Assembly: GCA_949710005.1 (NCBI GenBank)
Contig: OX453273.1
Coordinates: forward strand, 33,793,250-33,857,249
DNA: 64,000 bases
From: Ricordea florida
Lineage: Eukaryota > Cnidaria > Anthozoa > Corallimorpharia > Ricordeidae
Direction of reading: 5' to 3'
Positions 26,001 to 38,000 of this stretch are shown one piece after another. The notes under the pieces are model-generated. The model did no database searches and was not told the origin of the DNA. It saw only the letters and a program-made list of their open reading frames with translations. The position numbers and the translations under genes were made by a program. Within the stretch, counting starts at the first letter, position 1. Each line of letters opens with the position of its first letter.

Positions 26001-29000
26001 AAGCGCATTTGTTGTTGTTCAATTTCTAATTTTTTGCCATCGATACATAGATATCATACGGAAGCCTAGGGGGGGGGGGGGGGGGCATTGACCTGCTTTG
26101 TTTTTCTTTTACACTTTTTGAATTTTGTTTTTCATGTTTTCTTTTTTACTTTTTCATTTTGTTTTTCTTTTCTATTTTTTGAATTTTATTTCATGTTTTC
26201 GTTTTTACTTTTCCAGTTTTCGTTTTGATTTAATTTTCTCATTATTTAATTTTTGTTTTCAAGATTTTAAATTCTGTTTTCAGTTTCCCTTTTAAGTACT
26301 AAGGTGTCGTTTTCGCCATTTAATACCAACTTTTTCTTCTTTATTTGTTATATTGATCTCAGCATCACTGATGCTGAGATCAATATAACAAATAAAGAAG
26401 AAACTTTCTGCTGCTTCGCAGAGAACTCCATCATGAATTTCTTTAAAAAAATGTTTTTGACAAAAATGTCGATTAGAGGTAATGTGGCGAAAAACAATAA
26501 AGCACGTTTCTTCTCATATGTTTTATAATCTGATAAAACATGGGTTTTTGAACAATCAGAGCTCGCGCAGTGTCTTAGCTATATTATAAAGTATGTTAGA
26601 AAACAGTCCTAAGAAAATACGTGCGCTGATTGGTTAGAATTCATGTTTCTATAACTCGATAACTATAACTATAACTATAACTCGATAGAAACACAGAACT
26701 AGCATGAGCTGTTGACGTAATGATGACGCCACCAAAGAGAATTTACATTTTGGTCATCAAAGTTAACAAGTTGTTTTCCTTTTTTCGTCGCAGTGTTTTC
26801 TAAAAGAGTTTTAGTATAAATCTACTAGCGTTCTTTCACAAATGCCGCGCTCTGATTGGCTACGCTACCCACTATCTATTCTGTGATAGATAGTGAGTAG
26901 CGTAATGGCGGCCGCTTCTTCACGCTTTCCATGAAGATGATTTAGACAGTTTACTGGTCGAGGCTGTTCCAGAATTAAAAGGCAAAGTTTTGAACAACTA
27001 GCAGATTTATACTAAAACAATTAGATTATTCGCACTCGATTTCTATGCGTGATAGTTGACGAGGGCGCAGCCCGAGTCAACTATCACGCGATAGAAATCT
27101 CCAGATCATAATCTAATTGTTTAATAGAAACACGCGTGGAAGTTTGGGAGAACGAGAAATTCTGTGGGAACACGAGTCTGCGAGTGTTTCCACAGAATTC
27201 CTCGTTCTCCCAAACTTCCACTCGTGTTTCTATTAAACAAGTAGATTATGAGCTCGAGATTTCTATCGCGCGTTATAGATTCTTACTGGTTTAAATTGAT
27301 CACGTGACGCGATAGTGTTCATCCGCGGAGAGACACTATCAGCCCATAGTTCCCTTTCAAGGAAAATGCCCGGATTGATAGTACTCGTCCGTGAAAATGT
27401 GAATTTTCTGACAGTTATGCCATACTTTTTAGCCATTGTACGTTGCTAATTATTGAGATTTCAGGCTGTACGCACCGATAAATATTCAATTGATCTGCAT
27501 TTAGTGGATTTTAACTGTTTTTCAACTGGCGCGCGGAAGAAAATTAAGTGGTGAACAATAAAAACAGTAGAGTGTTTATATCTCGGAACTATCGGTCTGA
27601 TAGTTGCCCCTTGGAACTTTGATGTTCTTAAACCAAGCATATTTGCCCGAGAAGCGAGAATATCTGTTTTAAGAACATCAAATTTCCGCGGGGCAACTAT
27701 CACGCATAGAAATTGAGAGCGATGTTTTCCATTTCTTAAATAGATAATTGGCAACGAAAATTTGGTAAATGTTTTTTTCGTAAACTATTAGTAATAAACC
27801 CGAACCCATCAAAAAATGTTTTCGAAGCGTTAGGTTTTCCACTTAGCTGTAGAGAAAGCTTTTCGTGTCTGCGAAGATATGATGGTCGAAGAAAAGTGGT
27901 CTTATAGAGAGGACGCTGAAACAAACTACGGCGGAAAGGTCACTAAGTGCTCAATTAAACAGTAACGGGGCTAGCTGATTGAGAGCACAGAGGTACTGCC
28001 TTAGCTCGCTACAATACGTCAGTCGACTCTCGATAACTCGAACCTTCAAAGGAAATTGAAAAATGTTCGAGTTGTCGGGAGTTCGAGTTATCGAGGGTAA
28101 AATTATATAGAAAAGGACATTAAGGGAAACAAAAATTGCTTCGAGTTAGCGGGAGGTTCGAGTTATCGAGGGTTCGAGTTATCCGGCGGGAGTCGACTGT
28201 ACCACAAATCAATGACGTGAAATGAAGTTTAAAGAATCATTACTACAGAACACAAACCATGTAGTCAAACAAGGAAACCTCCATGGTTACCTGCACAGTT
28301 CTTGGCAATCCTTGTCACACGCTCCGTCATCATATTTAACGAAAGCCTTGTTAATGCATTCTTCTTTATGAGTTATTTGTAGTAAAAGAGAACAAAGGAA
28401 AAATATAAGAATAGTTGTGACTAAAAGCAACAAAACCGGCCAATAGTAATAATTATAATAGACATACCAACCACTGCCAATACAATCGTATTAACAAGGA
28501 GCTTGATTTACCTGTTGATCTCTTTCTATAGTCGCATACTGGACTTCTGTCGTAATTCAGTCTGTATATAACGCAGCCACATTGTTTTTTCAGAACGTTA
28601 GCCAGACACGACATTTTGCATGCCTGAGAAAAGAGCGAGAAAATAGCAAATATCAAATATTTTTTCCTCTGTGTGATGACCACCCCTCTAGCTTAAAGTT
28701 CATCGAAGATTTGATAATTTGAGGTCTTGAAATGAGCAAACTTTCGCGTTACGTCACAGCTTCATCATTCCGTAGTCTGTACCCTTGTGCAGTGAACAGA
28801 AATGTTCGTGCGCTGTCATTGAATTGGTCGCTCACTCAAATGATATCATAAACAAGCTCTCCAGATAGCGCGCAATTTTGAAAAAAATAAACATGTTTTC
28901 AAGATTATTCCTGCTTGAGCAGGCGGAACACTTAAACACGTTTTGCTGGATGTTAGTGTTTAAATCGGTATCTAACTCGTTCGCTACGTTCACTCGTGGG

Positions 29001-32000
29001 ATATCAATATTGTCACTCGAAGAGAAATTTCATATCTCCCCGCGATATCTTTCAAGAGGTCAGTTTACAAACGTCTATCTTACCATCATGCTGTAGGAGA
29101 CATTAAAGCGACTGAACATAGCTCCGGAAAAATCTCTGGAAGTCGCACAGCTGTTGTTCTTGAATGGGTCCAGTCTTCCAATTACCACCTATGATGAGAT
29201 CATATGTAACCATGGATACGTAATAGCTTCTCGTGTAAGTCATGTGAAAATTGTCAGAAGTTATGAAGTAATGAATATGGTATAATTTGAGCCTGGAGAG
29301 TTTGTGACATGTATTTTTCTGTCACAGTCAAGCTGAGATAGAAACAAGTCCGACCCTGTCCCAGTTCTCTCAATGGGATTCGACCCTACAGCCTTCCTAT
29401 TCCAAGTAGTTTGCGAGCTCTGCCATTGAGTAGTTGTAAACGGGGGATTCTGGGCCAAACTTTTTTTTCAGGCCAAAATATTTTTTTTCCAGGCCAAAAT
29501 ATTTTTTTCCAGTTTAGTTTTTGGGCGTGGTCATTAATTTTCCGGCTCAAAATGGTTTTATGTAAATTAGGGTGTGGGGTGTGGTGAGGTGATTAATATT
29601 TTTAAAAGATGAATTATTATATATTAAAAATTAATATGAATTGGGATTTAATCAAAATATATATTTTAATATTATTGTTTGTAATAGGATTAATTATTTA
29701 CTTTGTATTTGTTTATAAAAGGAATGTTTACACATTTAATAACATGAGATACTCAAGATTAAGATTCTATAATAATAGAAAAAGATTGGCTCCAAATTCA
29801 AAAAACAAGTATGAAGAGGAGTGTAGAAGAATATTACAAAACATATTAGGAGCCGAGTTTCCAACAATCCGACCAGATTGGTTGAAAAATTCTGGAACGG
29901 GTAGGAATCTTGAACTTGATGGATTCAATCCTGACATAAAAACATGTATGGGTACTGGATTGGCATTTGAATATGATGGGCTTCAACATTATGAATACAC
30001 ATCTATGTTTCACAGAAATAAGAGTGATTTTCATTATCAGGTTTTCAAAGACTCACTAAAAAATAATGTGTGTCAATCAAAAGGTATTGTACTTATAAGA
30101 GTGCCACACTTTGTACCATTTAACGAACTAAATTCTTATATTAATTCAGAACTTGAGAAATGGTGCTTTAAAAATGAAATTTGATTTTTATTGATTTAGT
30201 GGTTGCTATTTTACTGAGCTTTATGGAAAGGTTACCAGTAAAGGAGCTAAAAGAAGTAGCTAGAAAAGCTGGAATACGTGGGTCTAGTAAACTAAAAAGA
30301 GTTGAATTAATAAAAGCTCTGAATGATATTCAGTATGGAATTTGTGAACATGGTGAAGATGAGTATTTATGTGAGAAGTGTTATGGTTCTAGGATTTGTG
30401 TTGATGATAATGGTAAAGATACTGTTTTTCCTAATAATAATAAAAAATTTTATAAAGGTGTGGTAGGAACACCAATATCTGTTATATATACAGTAGATTT
30501 GGGAATACTATTTTTGAGTATTAGTGTAGTGTGTATAATATTTATTATGTTCTACAAAAATCAATGTGTGATTGAACTTTACAAAGATGTATAAATTCAT
30601 GCTAAGACATTTGTAACGCGATTCACGTTACAAAAGTTCAATTAATAATTACACATAGACTACTATAACCTCTCTCTTATACTTTCTAGCCATCTTGATA
30701 GCTGACTTAGTACCTATTGAGTACACACATGAAGGCAAGGCCAATACATGTGTTACACACTCCATAATAGCCCTATTACGAATTGGTCCAGCTGCTTTGC
30801 CATAATAATCCCATTGAGGTTCAAACTTCTTGAATGGTATTCCATTTTCAATTGCAAATTCTTCAGCCATTGTGTCAACCCCACTTGCACCTCCAGATAC
30901 GATGCATTCAATGTCTGAGAGATTTAGCTTCCATTTCTTAAGAGCTTTGCCTATTTGCTCTTTCAAGAAGTCACTGTCAAAGAAGTTTCTACTACCAACA
31001 ATTGCTAATGATGCCATGATTTACATATGGTTATGATCCATGGATTGATTATTTCAATTTTCATCTGAAAATAATCCAAGCTATAGATGCAGCTGCAATG
31101 GTTAATACCATTAGAATATCCTCATGATTGGTAGTGACTTTTTCGGATTCTTTGACTATAGGTTGAGAAGCAATCTTTGGTTGTGGTGTCGGCCTAGATC
31201 TAACAGCTGCATGTGGTAACTTAACTTTTGAAGAACCTAGGTTATGGCTTATCCCCACAGTCTTAGTCTCCAGGTTCACGTTTGTGTTAACTCCAAATTT
31301 CATATCATCAGTGGCTTTCATAAGGTTGTTATTGTATCCAACCACACTTTCTGTGTTTATAATCATATTACTTGGCATTAACCATATTCCAGGTGCAATG
31401 GCCAAATCCAGTCTTAATTTAGCTTCTTGAGTGGCTAGTTGGTACCTTTGGACTGAGCTTGAGATATCGTTTTCTATCACACTACTTTCAAACAAAGCCA
31501 AGAATTCTTGTTGAGTCTCAATTGCTCCACCACCAGTACCAACAATCGAATTTCTGGTGTTAACTTGTGCACCCAACACACAGTAAACAAAAGCCTCAGC
31601 AGATCGATTCAATCTACCAAGTCCAGCTTTGGTGAGCCCATAACTACTAGTTGGAATGAACCAGGCATATTTATAATCAGCAAAGTTATCATTCCGAATG
31701 AATGAGATGAGATTGCCTTTTTCCTTCTTACCACCATCATCTGAGAATTTACCACCATCACCAGGCCATTGATTAGCATCTTCATCATAATTTCGAATCA
31801 CATGAACATTTTGAAATCCACCACCTCTTCCATGGTAGCCAGCTCCATAATCAATGAAGATGTCACCCAGGCCATGGTTTCGCCCTCCTTTCCATCTGAA
31901 GTCAGAATTATCAGCTATTCCGAATTCAGCGCACACGGTGTTCTTTGGTAAGCAACTTTACTGTAAGGATTGTTGTTTATGACAAATGGTTGCTCGTCAG

Positions 32001-35000
32001 GCAATGGTACACTCAATTCGTATAGTATTCGCCTTATGGTAAAGTATATGTGAAACTTCATGAATCCAGCAACCACTTTGGGATAGTTCAAGCTTTCAAA
32101 GGGGCTTATACCACATCCAGAGGTTGCACACCACACTGCAAAATTAAGCTGTTGAGGCCAATAATTCATGTCAGGTGCGTTCAACCACTTTCGGCTTTGC
32201 TTTCCAAACTTGAAAGTCACAACTTGGGATTTAAACACATTACGCATCTTAGCAGTGAACTTCTTGGTGTTTGAAACGTAAATGTCCAATGAGGTTAGCA
32301 TGGATGTGGTGTTACTGGTGAAGTCATCAAAGTCAACGGCTGGTATTGGGTAGTGATGATTTGTTATGGTTAGACTATCTGGGAATGAGCTCACTATTTT
32401 ATCATTCAAACCCAGATCAGTCCAAAGTAGTATCTTCAAATTGGGTGGAAGTGTATCAGTCCATGTCTTGCCAGTAGGATCATCATAAGACATGACTGTT
32501 AACCCATTACGCGCCCATCTAATATACCCACCATAACTATCATAAATAAATTTGAACTGGCTCAAGTCAGCTTTTGGATATCTAGTTTTGAAATCATTGA
32601 ATAAGCCCATCTTCTATCCAGTATTTGGGTAGAAGGGTTATAGTGTTTAACTCAGTAAGATATCTTGTCATAAGTTATGGTTATGGTCCTCCTTTTAGTT
32701 CTTTGAGTATCTCTTTTCGTACCCTCTGTCTCAATACCATAGGGTCTTCTCCAGTCAGATTTTTTTGAGCTTTGAGTCGTATTTCAGCCTTAAGCTTTTC
32801 AAACTTCTTGAGTTCTTCAATTATCAAGGAGAACTCTTCGTCAGAGATCTTATTATCGTTAAGAGCTTTGGAAACCAAGTCTTCAATGGTGTTTATTTTT
32901 GATTTAGCCAGTGTAATTGTACTTTGGTGCTTGACCGCTTTCTTGTCAAGACTCTTGGAGATTTGTTCACACGCTATGGAAGTACAAACGAGTATTCCAC
33001 TAGTCACCCCCAAGGGTATAGCTGCCACAATTCCAACTCCACTCAAAGAGGTGCCCAATCCACCAGCCGCTAAGATACAAGATAGTATACCACAGGTTGA
33101 GCTTGCATTTATGAGCACGCCTTTGGAACGGTTGTACTTTTTGAGTACAGTCTCATAATGATTCAATTCAGATTTAAGTGTTTTCACAATGTCAGTACGC
33201 TGTTGAAGTCTGAATGAGGGTCCATCAGTGGGGGTTTGAGGTGGAGCCGTTGGAGGCAATTCAGGATAGATTCTATTATACTTATCCATATTTGTTACGA
33301 CTATAACTTTCTTTTAAAATGTTATTTGAAACTTAAGGTGATAGTGATGGGAGAACCCTTAAGATGCAACTTTTTCCACTCACTGTCGAATATTCTTAAA
33401 TCGAAGTGATTTATGGGACTATTTGATTTCTGTGCCGGTATGACTGGATAATTCTGTGAGGGTATGTTAGCAAGGAGGTATGAGGGTGAAACCTTAACAG
33501 GGCTCACTGATTGAATTTTATTCGTATAGGATGACAAATTATCCACTAGACTGCAAGTAAGTCTAAGGGGCTCCTTGATTTGGAGTTTTATGGGGTATAA
33601 CTTGCCAGGATTTATGATTTCAGGCACACCAAGCCCAATTTGTAACCCTCTCGTAAGTTTAATGTTGAAGATCTTATTGGAGTAGAGATAGTCAACAGTA
33701 TCAGTCTCAATAATCGAGAGCTTAGCCCTATCCGTATCGTTGAGAAATATCGCGTGTATATCACGCAGAGAGTATGTACCGGGTTGGATTATTATTAAGG
33801 GGCGATTATCTTCCTTGAGTATGTTCTGTCGGTCCTTGAAATTAACTAATCGTTTGGGCATCATACAATCCAGGAGTTGTATCTCACGAACCTTTTCCAG
33901 AGGAGGATCCAAGTAGACCCTAGTTTCAGACTCATACATGGTAATGCTCAACATTTTGGATTATTACTCAGTCTCCTTTAAATTTCTATATTTAGCATAT
34001 GAGAGGAATTGAGTTTTGGTGATTCCACAGCTGGCACATTTGCACTTCATCATGGTCCTACCCTTGGAGGTTCTGGTGAAGGTTTCACTACCAGGCACGC
34101 ATTCAGTTTGTTTTCTCTCTTTGACACAATAGCTCTTCATTTAAATTCACTTACGCTTTTTCTTTAATTCCTCTACAAAGTAAAGTACAACTGCCACTAT
34201 TAACAGCCAAGCGTTCTTACCCAAGAATGAAATTACTTCACCTGCAGTCTTGAATAGGAAGCTTACAATAGCGCCCAACATACCAGGTAATAACTCGCCT
34301 AGTTTTTTACCAATTGTCTTTAGTCCATCACCAACACCTTTACCCAATTTCGAGAGCCCTTTGGATAGGTTGTTGACTATAACACCAATGACTACTCCAA
34401 CTGCGCTCATAACGGCAAAGACTGTGAATCCATATTTCTTGAATATAGCTTTCACCCGGTCTCGCAATGACATTCGTTCCTGGATTTGCTCATTCTCCTC
34501 TTCCAAGTTAGCTATCTCTTGTTCTTGCTCAGCAATTTCTCTCGAGAGAGTTTCTATTTGGCTAGTTTCCTCTGGAGTTTTAAGTGGCTTGTCTCTGTGG
34601 AATCTTAGATTCTCCTTCATTTTGGTGAGTAATCCCTTTTTCGTAGCTATTTCACCATCATTAGCTTCAACAGCTTCGGCTGAGGTTGGGCCAAGATTGT
34701 CTCTTATTCCCTTCAGGTTCATAAATTCATCATTTACCTCACCATCAGCTTTGAAGAATTCATATTGTTTGGCATTAGACCTTTTCAATCGTACAATTAC
34801 CCTCCCCCGTTCATCCATGGTAGCTATGAATTTAGCCTTTGCAATATTAAATTTTGGGAACGCTCTTTTGATTCTATCCCAAGCTTTATCTTGGGTCTTT
34901 TCCCTCTCTATCAAGGGCATGGTTTCATCATCACCACCAAATGATGTCTCTTCTATATCAGGGTCAAAACGAGTGGTGGATGTAAATGTAGTTAGAGGTG

Positions 35001-38000
35001 TACCATAAGTTGTGGTATCGCCATCACCATCCCCAGGTTCATTTAGTGTAGTCGGGTCTAACTCAGGATCAGCAGTTGCCATATTTGATGCTAAATATGG
35101 GAACTTCTAAATTGATTCAAAAGTCTCGGATATTCATATCTTTTATGTTCCATATCTCATCACGGGAGCCTGGGATATTTCTAACTATAACCATTGGCAA
35201 AACACGCTGTTTGATTTCACTCTTAGCAATGGCTATGGGATCAAATGCCCCTTTCCATTCTATAACAGGTTTCTTACCAAATTTGAGTTGTGAGGCTCTT
35301 AAACCTACCATACGAACATATTCACTGGGAGTCATTGTATTATCTGTTACATATTCAGCCATTATAGCCACTTGCTAGTAATGTATCCCAAGGCTAACAT
35401 ACCACCAGAAACATAAGCCATTTCTCCCATTTTTTGATCTGAATTAGGTCTATAGTAGTCAGAGAATTTGGGTGGATTGCCCATTTGATTGTACAATCTC
35501 AGCGCTTCATCAGTCTTTGATATATTCTCAGAGGCTTGGTTTTCATCACCCTTTCTACTATTCATAAAGTCAATATATGCTAAGCGTTTCTCTTGGTATG
35601 CAGCGTAATCTTTTTGGTACTTCTCCATTGCTTTGTCATGCCTTTCTCTTTCGAGTTGGAGATCAGCAGACGATGATCCACTAAGGGCTTTTGCTATATA
35701 ATTTCCACCAATGAAGGCTGTTGCATTGAGGACTGCTCCTCCAAGCATGATTGCTATACTCGCCATTAGCTACTGGGTAATATCTTCTGATCCTCTAAGT
35801 AAGTTTTGAGATACATGCTTGCTGATAATACAGCCACCCATTTACCATAATTCATTATACTTGATGATGGATCTCCAATGAATGATTCTCTCAGGGCCTT
35901 CTTTCCAACATAACCCACAGTGGCAGCCAGCCCAATTAGCACTGCAGAATCAGTAACTGTTTTTACGAGCTTATTGTCAGACATTTATGGATTACATCCA
36001 CTCATCTTTTAAATTATTTTCTTCTTTGGATGGTTGCTCAGAGTTGCACTATTCTCTATGATTTTGACTGGAGGTGGATTGAAATTCATAACTGGTACAT
36101 GCAAGTCAGGTATTCTATTCCTATAATTTGTGAATAAGGCATAGGCAGCGAGTCCAATAGATCCAATTGTTAGCACATTCTGGAATGATAGACTTGGCAG
36201 CCATTCATTAACCCTACTTTCATCTTTTTTGTTTGATTTAGCCACCTCCTCCTCTTTCTCTTGTGCTCGCTTATAAAAAGCCATAGCCTCATTTCTTTTG
36301 GCTTGTATCGCCTTACCAGCCTTGACTCTCTTGGGGTCTTTGACTTTTGTTTTAACTTCAGGCTCTTTAGTGATTTGCTCAACAGTATTTTCTTCAGACA
36401 TGTTATGAGTTAATCTATTCTAACCTTTAAGTCTCCTAGTAAGAGTCATACTAGGAAACTAAACATTTCTATATATTTAATTAAGTCAACATATTTTAAA
36501 CAGTATATTCTACTTCAACCTCATCTGGATCTTCTTCATTTTCATTAATTTCAGCAGCCACTGACAAACATTGCTTAACATTTCCTTCAGTGAATTCAAC
36601 TTCTGGTTCATCATCTTCAAAAGTAATATCTTTGAAGTCACTTTCCTCATCTTCCTTTGGTTTTGATATTTTTGGTGGTTTTACTTCAATCATAGGTTTG
36701 GTTAATCTAATTGATTTGACTATAAGTCCATATGAGAAAGTAGCAATGTATTCGCTCTTTGAGGAAAAATATATACTTTCTAGTTTTAATGAAATTTTTG
36801 CACATGACTTTTTACTTTCAATAAAACCACCCCAATCAATTATGTAGTCATGATAGGTATCATTTCTTTTACGACCTATAAATGATGAATGTAATTTCAA
36901 TTGATCAGCAAATCCACTGGTCTTAAATTTAAGATACATTGATAGTGGCCTTTCATATTCATTTCCATCAGAAGACTTTTTTGGTTTTGGCCTTGAGTAT
37001 GGAGGCTTTACCAAATCAATTGGATCTGTTTTCAACAGCCTTAATTTGGGCTTACTTTCACTTATGTCAGGCATATTTTTCTTAGTATCTTTGTTACTAT
37101 AGAATTTCTTCATAGCATCAGCTACTTTATACATAATCAAGTTAATCCTTTTCATAGTTTCTTCTTCAAGTTCAGTTGGTTGGTCCTGCGTGTAAAATGA
37201 TGTCATTGTATAGGTCACTTGTAAACCTTTCATGTTTTCAACCTTTTCTTCTTTTTTAAATCCATAATCGTAACTGATGCCTAATATATTCTGATCCGCC
37301 AACTGGAATGAAAGAGTCTTTTTAACTCCATCTTCAACCACAAAATATTTGAGTAGGAATTAGAACCTGATTTGACAGGATCCTCTATAATAATAGAGTC
37401 CCAATTAAAATCAGTCTCTTCAATTGGTACAAAACGATTTGTCATTGTTGAATTAGATTCCACCATTTTGTTTGTTCTGAGAGTGTATACCGATTGCTTG
37501 TGAGATCTTGCTAAATTTTCAATTTTTACAAAACTCAATGAATAGTATCAACTCCAACATTTTCTATAGTAATTGGCTCAGCATTAGTTTCTCTGATTTT
37601 GAAATGCTTGGCAATGTGAATAACTCCTGTTAGTAATGCAGTAAGTCTACCACCCCTTAGAACTAGTAATCCAGACAATTCTGATATCTCTTTTCTAATT
37701 AATTGATCATTCTTCCAGTCATTTACTAGAGATTCTATATCATCTATATTAACAAACTTAGCAACTAAGTAAGCTATTAATTGTAAAGAGGGATCCGCTA
37801 ATCCATCAGCTATCTTCTTTCCAGACACAACCTGATACCTTTTGTAGTATTTTTCAACATCTTTCTCTGATAATTTATGTGTATCTTTCAAATCCATGTC
37901 AACTCCAGTGTACTCCTTAGTGGAGCCTAAACATGCTAATATTGAAAGTGATTCTCTTTTCAATTCCAAATCATCATCAGTGGTGATTGGTTGGTCATTA

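Noticed and set aside
26333..26403. microRNA precursor
   Set aside because: The stem is perfect and the loop is a single base, unlike processed animal or cnidarian precursors.
32772..33158. 128-codon plus-strand frame
   Set aside because: It is a shadow of the late-domain membrane protein gene.
34250..35008. 252-codon plus-strand frame inside the Polinton
   Set aside because: It is antisense to the coiled-coil membrane protein, whose neighbours, overlaps and membrane pattern mark the minus strand as coding.
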